DNA from: Anaerolineales bacterium UBA2200
GTDB taxonomy: Bacteria > Chloroflexota > Anaerolineae > UBA2200
Assembly: GCA_002327925.1 (NCBI GenBank)
Contig: DCVA01000022.1
Location: forward strand, 53,927-117,926
DNA: 64,000 nucleotides
Reading direction: 5' to 3'
The translations under genes were made by a program, and so were the position numbers. Numbering within the stretch: the stretch's first letter is position 1; each line of letters opens with the position of its first letter. The notes below the pieces were generated by a model. That model searched no databases. It worked only from the letters and a program-made list of their open reading frames with translations, and was not told where the DNA came from. Positions 1-7,507 of this stretch are shown piece after piece.

Positions 1-144
1 CTTGAGCCAGTATTCTCGGTCTTGCTTTCCGTTCTGCTGCTGGGTGAATCACTGTCTACGCTGCAATGGAGCGGGGCGGCGGTGGTGCTGGCAGGGATTG
101 TCTTTCTACAGACGAGGACGGTGCAGTCGAGACCAGTCGAGTAG
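1..144 (+). CDS. EamA/DMT-family transporter, C-terminal fragment
   Basis: The reading frame is open from base 1 and ends in TAG at 142-144, so only the last 47 residues are inside the window. They read as the final two membrane segments of a drug/metabolite transporter of the EamA type: the LEPVFSVLLS motif, then LGESL, a short loop containing QWSGAA, and a last hydrophobic helix ending LQTR. The LEPVF...LGE signature is typical of the second EamA repeat. The gene converges on the glycoside hydrolase gene, with only 7 bases between the two stops. The substrate cannot be inferred from this fragment. Confidence 0.8.
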   Translation, partial: LEPVFSVLLSVLLLGESLSTLQWSGAAVVLAGIVFLQTRTVQSRPVE

Positions 145-151
145 CCAGGGG

Positions 152-1918
152 CTAGGTGCACGCCTGAGCAGCACGGCCATGGTGCCTCCACCTGAGTGCC
201 AGGAGGAGGGTCACCAGCACGGCACAACCAGCAACATAGGGGATCCATGGTGCCGACTTGCGCTGGACGACGATAGCATCGATGTCTACGTGTTGATCTG
301 AAGCACTTGCCGTCGAAATTGTCACGTTGTGAGGACCGTTCTGGAGACGCTGTGCGAGAGGTACACGGACACAATACTCTGACTCTTCGCTGTGCAGGGA
401 GATAGTATTGGTGGGCCCGTCATCCACGCTCACCTGGATGGTTCCGCCGTCTGGGTCCCTGTGTACAACGAGTTCGACATCCGTGCCCTGAAAGGTCAAC
501 AGTAGTTCATTGCCGGAGCCGGAGCTCCGGAGCATGGCCCCCAGACTGGCTCGGCCGTCCTCGACAGGGTCCCACTGCCCCGTCCACCGCAGAGCCCAGT
601 GAGTCTCCTGATGGTAGCCGGCGTGGAGAGAGGGAGATGTACCGGCATAGTCCTTAAGCGCGTTGTACACTGGCAGAGGGCTGAAATCCGGCTCCACTAA
701 CCTGAAGTAATAGAAAGCCTGATCGGTCTCTGTGTCCGTGGCCCGTTTGAAGAACCAGTAGTTAAGGACGCCCATCCAGGGCCATTCCTGTTGAGCGCGC
801 TGGTAAGCTTGCACCGCATAGCGAGCCTGTTGCTCCAGACTCACCCGGCCGTAGGTAGGAAACGAAGCAAAGTCCGGAGGCAGGGCATTCCATCCTACCT
901 CGGTTGCCCAGAGGGCTTTGTTTCCATCGCCATTACGCACCATGATGTCGCGGATCAACTGTGGCCGGGAAAAATTGGTGAGTTCCGGACTGGTACGGTG
1001 ATCGCCTGGTCCGGTCCAGAGTCCGTAGGCCATTACCCCCATGATGTCAAAGTAGCCGCGCACACCGGCATCATACATCTGTTGCAGATAGGTCAGGTCA
1101 TTCAGGTCTCTGGGTCCGGTCTCCAGGGTCTGAGCCAGGCCGGCACTGAGGATCACACACTCCGGATTGGCTTCTTTTGCGCGGCGGTAGGCCGCCTGGA
1201 GCAACTGTACATAGCCAGTAGCATCGACCGGCTGTTCGCCCCACTCGGGGTAGATGTTCGGCTCGTTCCAGATTTGGAAGTGAGTAACCTTGCCCTTGTA
1301 CCGTTCGACCACGGCGTAGACGAAATTGCCAAAGTCAGCCAGATCATCGGGAGGGGCAAAGGAGCCGCGCGCATCGCCGTCGGCGCGGGACCATGCCGGG
1401 GGATTGCCCAGGCGGACGATCAACTCCAGCCCGTACTCGCTGGACAACTCGACGATGCGATCATACTTCTCCCAGGCACTCTTGTTCCACTTGTGATCCC
1501 AGAAATCACCGCGGGCGCTCTGCTCGATATCTTCCCAGGGGAATTCTTGTCTGACCCAGTGGAAGCCAGCGTCGCGTATCATCTGCACGGCCAGTTCAAG
1601 CTTCTGTGGCTCGACCTCCTGCTCGAGGAAGGCATTCACTCCGAATGGGTTGACACCGGCATGGGCGATGGGAACACTGGCCGCAAGCTGCAGGTCCGGC
1701 TGGGTGCAGCGCAGGACTAGGAGGCGCCCGAGCCCCTTGACTTGCTCGGTCAGATCTTCCTCGCCTGTCATGCTGCTCAGGTAGGCACGGATAGGTGAAC
1801 GGCACAGCCACATCACAATGACGAGGGCAAGACAAACGAGCAGTATCGAACCGAGGATCCGGAGGACTGGCGAATGTGGAGTGTGGCGACGGACGCGGTC
1901 GTTGGGACGGAAGCTCAT
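152..1918 (-). CDS. Membrane-anchored glycoside hydrolase (cellulase/GH39-like fold)
   Basis: This 588-residue protein probably hydrolyses glycosidic bonds outside the cell. A transmembrane or signal-anchor helix lies near residues 20-39 and a second near the C-terminus (about 563-578). Between them is a TIM-barrel of the GH-A clan: IWNEP at about 216-220 supplies the acid/base Glu219, and ATEVGW around 338-343 supplies the nucleophile Glu340. A beta-sandwich, carbohydrate-binding-like region follows at about 440-555. The start lies 2 bases after the dnaC-like stop, so it appears to end the replication operon, an odd partner. The exact GH family and substrate are uncertain; GH39 or GH5-related is the best guess. 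Confidence 0.8.
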   Translation of the reverse strand: MSFRPNDRVRRHTPHSPVLRILGSILLVCLALVIVMWLCRSPIRAYLSSMTGEEDLTEQVKGLGRLLVLRCTQPDLQLAASVPIAHAGVNPFGVNAFLEQEVEPQKLELAVQMIRDAGFHWVRQEFPWEDIEQSARGDFWDHKWNKSAWEKYDRIVELSSEYGLELIVRLGNPPAWSRADGDARGSFAPPDDLADFGNFVYAVVERYKGKVTHFQIWNEPNIYPEWGEQPVDATGYVQLLQAAYRRAKEANPECVILSAGLAQTLETGPRDLNDLTYLQQMYDAGVRGYFDIMGVMAYGLWTGPGDHRTSPELTNFSRPQLIRDIMVRNGDGNKALWATEVGWNALPPDFASFPTYGRVSLEQQARYAVQAYQRAQQEWPWMGVLNYWFFKRATDTETDQAFYYFRLVEPDFSPLPVYNALKDYAGTSPSLHAGYHQETHWALRWTGQWDPVEDGRASLGAMLRSSGSGNELLLTFQGTDVELVVHRDPDGGTIQVSVDDGPTNTISLHSEESEYCVRVPLAQRLQNGPHNVTISTASASDQHVDIDAIVVQRKSAPWIPYVAGCAVLVTLLLALRWRHHGRAAQACT

Positions 1919-1920
1919 CT

Positions 1921-3357
1921 CTATCGGGCGACTCCCAGTCCACGGCGGCCGCGGGGCAAGCCAGGTGCAGTACGCAGCTTTTCTCGCATGAGCGGTTGGG
2001 CCTCTCCGCGATAGCTGGGGGCAGTGATCTCAAGTACCCGACACCTGCTAGTGTCCATGATACGTGTCTTGAGTCGGGGGTCGAGGTCAACGTCACGGGT
2101 CATTGTAACCACTGTGGGCAACAGGGCGTTGTAGCGATGGTCAAACAGCTGGAAGAGCTTTTCCTGCGCCCAGGGTGTGGCACTCTGGGATCCGAGATCA
2201 TCGACTATCAGCATTGGTGCTCGCCGAATTTCATCGAAGCGACGATCAAACCCCACCGTGCTTCCCGGCGCAAAAGTTGCCCGCAGGTGATCCAGCAGAT
2301 CTGGTACGACTACAAAAATGGCTGGATTTCCACTGTCGACGCGGTAGTTGGCGATCGCGGCGGCGAGATGGGTTTTGCCGCAGCCGTATCCTCCCGTGAG
2401 AACCATCCAGCCAACAGGGTCCTCCGCATAGGCGCGGGCTGTCGCTAGAGCGCGCTTTAGGTTGGTCCTCTGTGCTGCGTCGAGGCCCGCGTCGGTCTCA
2501 CGCAAGTCGAATGCCTCAAAGGTCTGTTCTTTGTGCAGACCGAGGCTGCTCAGCTCTGACTGCTCGACGACCGCACTGCCCCGGAAATCCGGGGCCAGTA
2601 TTTGTACCATTGAAGACCAGTCGAGTTCGGCGAGGCGGGAGCGAAGGCGCGGGTCAAACGAGTCCAGGTCACAATTGGTGGTGATGACCGTGGGAAGCTG
2701 GGCGTTGTAGCGGTAGTTCAGGATCTGATACAGTTTTTCCTGTGCCCAGGGAGTGCTGCTTTGTGCACCCAGGTCGTCAAGGATAAGCAGGGGACTGGTG
2801 CGCAGGGCCTCAAAGCGCTGGTCAAACGTCGCCGGGCTGCCGGGAGCAAAGGCTGCGCGGAGGTAGTCAAGTAGGTCAGGAACGATCACAAAGAGCGCCG
2901 GCTTGCCCCGGCTCACCTGCTCGTTGGCTATGGCTGCTGCCAGATGTGTCTTACCGCAGCCGTAACTGCCCTTGAAAATCAGCCAGCCTTGCGGTTCCTC
3001 AGAGTAGGCACGAGCCTTCTCGAAGGCGCGGCGCAGGTTCTCCTGTATCTGTGGGTTCAGCCCATGACCGCCGGGAACGAATGAATCGAAGGTCATTCGG
3101 GTGAGCAGTCCAAGGTTGCTGGCCTCGAGCAAGGCCGACATCTGCCGTTGCTGCCTCTTGTGTGCGATGCAGTGACAAGGCACTGCACGCCCAAAGTCAG
3201 GATGCCCCGGTGGTACGTCGACTCGCACGAATCCTGCCCCATGGCACAGCGGGCATTCAGCGCTGGATGTACTTGCGGGATTCTTCTTCTGTATACCAGG
3301 TCTTGTCACGTGCTTTGTCCCCCCCGCGGGAGCGGGCCTGAGTCCCCGTACCATCAC
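1921..3357 (-). CDS. DnaC/IstB-like helicase loader with two tandem AAA+ domains
   Basis: This ATPase probably loads the DnaB helicase next door. An N-terminal zinc-ribbon-like segment has CPLC at 35-38 and CHC at 61-63. It is followed by two complete DnaC-type AAA+ modules. The first has Walker A GSYGCGKT at 130-137 and Walker B LLILDDLG at 190-197. The second has Walker A GGYGCGKT at 322-329 and Walker B LIVDDLG near 383-389. Ordinary DnaC/DnaI proteins carry one module, so this is an internal duplication with both ATP sites preserved. The annotated ATG overlaps the dnaD-like gene by 101 bases. A GTG at 3309 behind a G-rich Shine-Dalgarno is a plausible shorter start. Confidence 0.85.
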   Translation of the reverse strand: MMVRGLRPAPAGGTKHVTRPGIQKKNPASTSSAECPLCHGAGFVRVDVPPGHPDFGRAVPCHCIAHKRQQRQMSALLEASNLGLLTRMTFDSFVPGGHGLNPQIQENLRRAFEKARAYSEEPQGWLIFKGSYGCGKTHLAAAIANEQVSRGKPALFVIVPDLLDYLRAAFAPGSPATFDQRFEALRTSPLLILDDLGAQSSTPWAQEKLYQILNYRYNAQLPTVITTNCDLDSFDPRLRSRLAELDWSSMVQILAPDFRGSAVVEQSELSSLGLHKEQTFEAFDLRETDAGLDAAQRTNLKRALATARAYAEDPVGWMVLTGGYGCGKTHLAAAIANYRVDSGNPAIFVVVPDLLDHLRATFAPGSTVGFDRRFDEIRRAPMLIVDDLGSQSATPWAQEKLFQLFDHRYNALLPTVVTMTRDVDLDPRLKTRIMDTSRCRVLEITAPSYRGEAQPLMREKLRTAPGLPRGRRGLGVAR

Positions 3358-3976
3358 CGCGGCCCTCTACGGCCCAGCGCTCCAGGATACGCCGGATGTA
3401 CTTCCAGTTGCGCACATTGTTCTCCACAGCGAGGCGAAAAGCGTCCTCGATCCATTCCGGAGAATAGGTGCGCTCCGCGTCCTGCAATTCCTCGGCGATA
3501 ATCGGTTGCAGTAGGCCGATATTCTGTTCATATAGGACAAAGATGTTGGGTCGTGCGGCCGGCACTGCCGCCTCCGGCTGTGCCTGGCTACCCCTGAGCT
3601 GCAGCTCCCCCAGCTCTACCCGCTCTGCCGCGCGGCGCCCCTGTGGACTGTTCAGAAGGTAGAAATGATTCTGCCCGTCCGGGCTCCGGAGATGGAGCAA
3701 AGTACCTCGAGAAACCGCTTTCTGCAGGCCTGCTTCAATAGCCGCCTTTGGAGAGGGGGTCAGAGCCCCAACGCTACGCACAAGGGTGCTGTCAGCGAGG
3801 AGTTCCTGCAAGGTTACGTAGCGCGGTGAATCGGTCTTGTGATACAGCAACCAGAGGATGTGGAGGGTAACCTTCAATTCCCCCAGGTCGTCTACCTGTG
3901 GGATCAGCTCGCTGAAGAGAAGATCAGGAAGCGGCGTCTGGGCGAGCCTGCCGCTTGGAAAACCAGAGAAGGTCAT
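3257..3976 (-). CDS. DnaD-domain replication protein
   Basis: This 239-residue protein has an N-terminal winged-helix-like region (about 20-125) and a C-terminal DnaD domain (about 145-205). The latter shows NIFVLYEQNIG, a SPEWIEDAFRLAVENN stretch and NWKYIRRILERW, the usual DnaD/DnaB2 signature. In Firmicutes such proteins remodel DNA and recruit the helicase loader. Here the gene sits between dnaB and a dnaC-like loader, which supports a primosome role. Its ATG overlaps the dnaB stop in an ATGA configuration (3973-3976), indicating translational coupling. The C-terminal tail after residue 210 is basic and low in complexity. Confidence 0.85.
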   Translation of the reverse strand: MTFSGFPSGRLAQTPLPDLLFSELIPQVDDLGELKVTLHILWLLYHKTDSPRYVTLQELLADSTLVRSVGALTPSPKAAIEAGLQKAVSRGTLLHLRSPDGQNHFYLLNSPQGRRAAERVELGELQLRGSQAQPEAAVPAARPNIFVLYEQNIGLLQPIIAEELQDAERTYSPEWIEDAFRLAVENNVRNWKYIRRILERWAVEGRGDGTGTQARSRGGDKARDKTWYTEEESRKYIQR

Positions 3977-5334
3977 ACCCCTTCAGTCTCCTGAGGGTAG
4001 CCTAGATCCTCGTGATAGGTGTCCAGGTCTACGAACTTGGTCTGCTCGCTCACAAACCGCAGTGAGATTTGTCCCGTCGGGCCATTGCGGTGCTTGGCAA
4101 TCAGAATGTCGGCGATGCTCTTGCGGTCTGTGTCTTGGTCGTACGCGTCGTCACGGTAGATGAAGAGAACAACGTCAGCATCCTGTTCAATGGATCCGGA
4201 CTCGCGCAAGTCGGCGAGGATTGGCTTCTTGTCCTGGCGCGTCTCGATGGCGCGCGAGAGTTGCGAGATCGCAATTACAGGCACATTTAACTCTCGCGCG
4301 AGCCCCTTAAGGGCACGGGTAATATACGAGACCTCCTGCACACGGTTCTCCGAACGTATCCCGCTGCGGATCAACTGCAGATAGTCCACGATGACAAGGT
4401 CAAGCCCGTACTCGGCAGCCAGGCGACGGGTCTTGGTGCGAATCTCCATTGGAGAGGGGGATGGGCTGTCGTCGACGAACACAAGGGTCTCTGAGATCAA
4501 CCCGCCGGCCTTGACCATCTTGTCCCACTCTATGTCATGGATGTCGCCGATGCGCAGGCGTTGTGAGCTGATCCCCGTCTCGCCGGCGATAAGGCGCTGA
4601 ACTACCTGCTCGCCGGACATCTCCAGGCTGAAGAAGGCGACCACTTTCTTGTGCTTCTGCGCTGCCTGGTGGGCAACGGTGAGCGCAAAGCTGCTCTTGC
4701 CCATGCCTGGCCTGGCGGCCACAATAATAAGGTCAGACCGCTGCAGGCCTCCCAGCAACCGATCGAGGTCAACGAACCCCGTAGGGAGGCCTACCATCTC
4801 GCCCTGGTGCTGGTGGAGGTACTCCACCCTGTCGTAGTACTCGGTCAGAATATTCTTGATCGGAATGAGTCCGCGAGAGACTCTCCTCTGCGAGACATCG
4901 AAGAGGACCTGCTCGGCGCGGTCGACGACAGAGTCTACGTCCTCAGCCTCTTCGTAGGCGAGGCCGGCGATTTTGGCAGCCGCTTCGATCAGGCGGCGGA
5001 GTATAGCCGTGCGCTCAACGATGTGCGCGTAGTACTCGACATGGATAGACGTCGGGACGCTATTGATCAGTGAGGTCAAATAAGCGGGGCCTCCGACAGC
5101 TTCGAGTTGTGCGCGTCGTTCGAGCTCATCGCTCAGAGTGACGAAATCGGCCGGCTCGCGGCGCTCGTGGAGGTCCAGGATCGAGGCGTAGATCTGAGCA
5201 TGGGCCTCTCGGTAAAAGTCATCCCTCTGCAGAAAGGAAGCGATCTTGATGATCGCTTCGCGGTCAATCAGAAGACTACCGAGCACGGACTGCTCTGCCT
5301 CGATATTCTGCGGGGGCAACCTTTCCATTGTCAT
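3973..5334 (-). CDS. dnaB: Replicative DNA helicase DnaB
   Basis: This is the hexameric replicative helicase that unwinds DNA ahead of the fork. It has an N-terminal DnaB domain beginning PPQNIEAEQSVLGSLL, a linker, and a RecA-fold C-terminal domain with Walker A ARPGMGKSS near residue 210, a Walker-B-like LVIVDYLQL, and the ISQLSRAIE and DLRESGSIEQDADV helicase motifs. About 453 residues is normal, and no intein is present. I chose the ATG at 5334 because it lies just after the stop of the upstream gene (5336-5338) and gives the conserved MTMERLPPQN start. A longer frame to 5376 would overlap that gene. It is probably cotranscribed with the dnaD-like and dnaC-like genes. Confidence 0.95.
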   Translation of the reverse strand: MTMERLPPQNIEAEQSVLGSLLIDREAIIKIASFLQRDDFYREAHAQIYASILDLHERREPADFVTLSDELERRAQLEAVGGPAYLTSLINSVPTSIHVEYYAHIVERTAILRRLIEAAAKIAGLAYEEAEDVDSVVDRAEQVLFDVSQRRVSRGLIPIKNILTEYYDRVEYLHQHQGEMVGLPTGFVDLDRLLGGLQRSDLIIVAARPGMGKSSFALTVAHQAAQKHKKVVAFFSLEMSGEQVVQRLIAGETGISSQRLRIGDIHDIEWDKMVKAGGLISETLVFVDDSPSPSPMEIRTKTRRLAAEYGLDLVIVDYLQLIRSGIRSENRVQEVSYITRALKGLARELNVPVIAISQLSRAIETRQDKKPILADLRESGSIEQDADVVLFIYRDDAYDQDTDRKSIADILIAKHRNGPTGQISLRFVSEQTKFVDLDTYHEDLGYPQETEGV

Positions 5335-5335
5335 A

Positions 5336-5851
5336 CTACTGGCCGCCTTCTTGATCATGGGGATCGAGACTGTCAAGGAAGTCGCGGAAGGCCGAGAGCT
5401 GTTCCTTCTCCTCAGGCGAAGCTGGCTCCAGCGGCTCCAACTCCATACTGGGTGCGATACTGGCCTCGGCCATAACTTCTGCGGCTACGTACATGGGCAC
5501 GCTGTAGCGCGTCGCCAGGGCAATGGCGTCACTCGGGCGTGCATCGATTTCCAGGTGACGCCCCTCCAGGTCCATCACGATTCGCGCGTGGAAGGTGTTC
5601 TCCGCCAGCTCGTTCACCAGAATGTGTGAAACAGTGACGTGCAGTTCATCGAGTATGGCTTTCAGGAGGTCGTGAGTCATCGGGCGCGGCGGTTTGATGT
5701 GCTGGAGAGCCATAGCGATGGCCTCGGCCTCGAAAGGGCCAATCCAGATGGGCAGATAGCGCTCAGCATTGGTGTCCTTCAGCAGTACGACGCGTTGGTT
5801 GGACATGAGGCTGGCACGGATGCTGTCCACGGTGGCGGTGATCATGGGCAC
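5336..5851 (-). CDS. Bifunctional nuclease family (BFN, DUF151) protein
   Basis: The product is about 171 residues. It carries a BFN/DUF151 domain: VVLLKDTNAERYLPIWIG, EAEAIAMAL, HDLLKAILDELHVTVSHI and ARPSDAIALATRYSVPMYV. The acidic C-terminal tail (EPLEPASPEEKEQLSAF) resembles the UVR-like tail often attached to this family. BFN proteins have been reported to have RNase/DNase activity, but their role in bacteria is poorly defined. The GTG at 5849-5851 is preferred because GGGGAGGT lies 9 bases upstream; an ATG at 5845 is the alternative. It is the first gene of the replication operon, with a TATAAT-like element upstream. Confidence 0.85.
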   Translation of the reverse strand: MPMITATVDSIRASLMSNQRVVLLKDTNAERYLPIWIGPFEAEAIAMALQHIKPPRPMTHDLLKAILDELHVTVSHILVNELAENTFHARIVMDLEGRHLEIDARPSDAIALATRYSVPMYVAAEVMAEASIAPSMELEPLEPASPEEKEQLSAFRDFLDSLDPHDQEGGQ

Positions 5852-5923
5852 TTTTGCTCGACCTCCCCGGTCATTCCGCAACTGGTAAGCCGAAAGGGCC
5901 GTCTTGGCAGGCCTCGTTCGGCT

Positions 5924-5929
5924 ATTATA
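5924..5929 (-). promoter_or_regulatory. Putative -10 element for the bfn-dnaB operon
   Basis: The minus strand reads TATAAT here, about 75 bases upstream of the BFN start. No convincing -35 box is visible at 16-18 bases, so this is a -10 match only. It faces away from the promoter of the zinc-ribbon gene, which makes a divergent promoter region. Confidence 0.4.
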
Positions 5930-5936
5930 CTCCGAC

Positions 5937-5966
5937 TTGGCTGGCAGAAGGAAATCCGGGTATAAT
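5937..5966 (+). promoter_or_regulatory. Sigma70-type promoter of the zinc-ribbon membrane protein gene
   Basis: A TTGGCT -35 box at 5937-5942 and a perfect TATAAT at 5961-5966 are separated by 18 bases. The coding start is 32 bases downstream and is preceded by GGAGGAG. Confidence 0.65.
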
Positions 5967-5997
5967 GGCAGGCATACGGTTTGGAGGAGTATAAGGC

Positions 5998-6495
5998 ATG
6001 CAGTTGCCCGAGTTGCCCGCCTATGTGAATACGATCCTGAGATTCGTACTGATGCTGCTCGGCGCCTACGGAGTTCTCTTTCTGCTGAGCCTGGTGCTGT
6101 GGACAATCCGTGACATCCGCTCGCGCAGCCGAGACGTGTTGCTACAGATCCTGGTAACGCTTCTCGTCCTCATCTTCAATATTCCTGGTCTGCTGTTGTA
6201 CCTCGTGCTTCGGCCCAGGGAAACCCTGACCGAGGCTTACGAGCATGCACTGGGTCAGGAAGCGATGCTGAAGGATATTGAGGAGCGCTACATCTGCCCC
6301 GGCTGCAAGCGGAATGTGGACTCGGAGTATATGGTGTGTCCCCATTGCGCCACAGAGTTGCGCGGGCGCTGTACCAGGTGTGAGCGGCCGGTGAATCTCA
6401 ACTGGGTCGTCTGTCCTTACTGCGGGCAGCCGCAGGCTTCCAAAGCGGCCGCCGATGCGCCTGCAGAGGTAGTGGAGCAAGAAGAGGGGGCGTGA
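5998..6495 (+). CDS. Two-helix membrane protein with double zinc ribbon
   Basis: This 165-residue protein has two hydrophobic helices (about 15-38 and 48-68) joined by a short basic loop, then a cytoplasmic-looking tail with zinc-binding pairs: CPGC, CPHC, CTRC and CPYC between about 99 and 142. The four CxxC pairs make a double zinc ribbon of the DZANK kind. Such proteins are common in Chloroflexota, but no specific function is known to me. It starts after GGAGGAG with 9-base spacing. The stop codon lies in the loop of a perfect terminator hairpin. It is transcribed alone from its own promoter and converges on the SEC-C gene. Confidence 0.7.
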   Translation: MQLPELPAYVNTILRFVLMLLGAYGVLFLLSLVLWTIRDIRSRSRDVLLQILVTLLVLIFNIPGLLLYLVLRPRETLTEAYEHALGQEAMLKDIEERYICPGCKRNVDSEYMVCPHCATELRGRCTRCERPVNLNWVVCPYCGQPQASKAAADAPAEVVEQEEGA

Positions 6496-6505
6496 GCCCC
6501 CTCTT
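6482..6505. terminator. Bidirectional rho-independent terminator
   Basis: AAGAGGGGGC and GCCCCCTCTT form a perfect 10-bp stem with a GTGA loop and a T run on either strand. It sits between the convergent zinc-ribbon and SEC-C genes, and the zinc-ribbon stop codon is in its loop. Confidence 0.85.
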
Positions 6506-6520
6506 TAGCGTGTGCACGAG

Positions 6521-7492
6521 TTAGCGCTCTTGCCCTGGTCTTTCCTTGTAGTGCACGTTCCCCGGAAGTAATACGCCCCCTGTTGTCTGTCGTATTGAGG
6601 ATTCCTGGGTCTCAGTGTTCATGCCCTGCCCCTTGCGAACGAGGCCGGCTCTCTTGGCCATTTCTTCTCGCAGCTCGCTCTCCGCCTGATGCAGCTTCTC
6701 AACTGTCGAGAGGGCATCATAGTAGGCTCTCTTGGCGGGACGGGCTCGACCTGGCTCTACTGCTGCCTTGAGCATGTAGTGATTGAGGATGTAGCCTGAG
6801 GACGACAGGAACCCCGGCCACGAGTTCTCCGAGTGCGTTTCCTGATGGTGGCTGTATCCGAGCCGGACGAAAGCGGCAAAAGAAGCTTCCATCTCGGAGG
6901 GTAGGAGCAAGGCAGCCCAGGATAGATGGGGTGGCGTAGAGGAACGCAGAACACGGCCGAGAATCAGGTCTCCCACCACTGCGACATGGCCCAATCCGAG
7001 GTCCGATACTGTGGTCGCCTCCCCCTGGAAGACATCGACCAGGTCGAGGGAAGAATCCGTGGCAATTCTGGCTATCCGGTACAGGCTCGGATAGGACCGT
7101 CCCCAGGCGCGAATGCGCTCCCGCTCTGCCGGCAGCAGTCGCGTGGCTGCTTCGTCGCCAAAGAGGTCGATAATCCGTTTGTTGCTTCCCTCCAGGCGAT
7201 AATCAAAGACATACCAGTCCAGGAAACGGCCTACCTCGCTCTTGTCCATGAGACGCAGGGCGCCGAGCCCGTACGAGCCATTCCAGAACAGGTTGAAGGC
7301 TGCCGTCGACTGCGGGCTCATCTCGGGCCGTCTGGCAAAGGACAACAGCTTGTCCAGAGTCTCCTGCTCTTCCTCTCGCCACCTGCTGCTGCGAACATGA
7401 TCGGCCCGGCTCTTGCTCAGGCAGCAGTTCTTGTACTTCTTCCCACTGCCACATGGGCAGGGGTCATTGCGACCGGGTCTTGCATCGGTCAA
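6521..7492 (-). CDS. SEC-C motif protein of unknown function
   Basis: This 323-residue protein has an N-terminal SEC-C zinc motif: RNDPCPCGSGKKYKNCC at about 8-24, the metal-binding module also found at the end of SecA. The remainder has no motif I recognise, is mainly helical in composition, and has no signal peptide or membrane helix. Here the SEC-C module begins the protein, as in several uncharacterised SEC-C proteins. The start is TTG, preceded by GAGG about 7 bases upstream. It lies 15 bases downstream of the propeller lipoprotein gene and is probably cotranscribed with it. Calling it a preprotein translocase subunit would be wrong, because no SecA ATPase motifs are present. Confidence 0.65.
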   Translation of the reverse strand: MTDARPGRNDPCPCGSGKKYKNCCLSKSRADHVRSSRWREEEQETLDKLLSFARRPEMSPQSTAAFNLFWNGSYGLGALRLMDKSEVGRFLDWYVFDYRLEGSNKRIIDLFGDEAATRLLPAERERIRAWGRSYPSLYRIARIATDSSLDLVDVFQGEATTVSDLGLGHVAVVGDLILGRVLRSSTPPHLSWAALLLPSEMEASFAAFVRLGYSHHQETHSENSWPGFLSSSGYILNHYMLKAAVEPGRARPAKRAYYDALSTVEKLHQAESELREEMAKRAGLVRKGQGMNTETQESSIRQTTGGVLLPGNVHYKERPGQER

Positions 7493-7507
7493 AGGGCTTC
7501 CTCCAGA

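Noticed and set aside
791..1720. Long open frame on the plus strand opposite the glycoside hydrolase gene
   Set aside because: It is antisense to a clear GH protein with catalytic motifs, has no ribosome site, and its translation shows no family pattern.
5335..5376. Longer dnaB start 14 codons upstream
   Set aside because: It would overlap the BFN gene, while the ATG at 5334 has the family-typical MTMERLPPQN start right after the BFN stop.
6521..7492. SecA-like translocase annotation for the SEC-C protein
   Set aside because: Only the zinc motif is shared with SecA; the ATPase motifs and size are missing.
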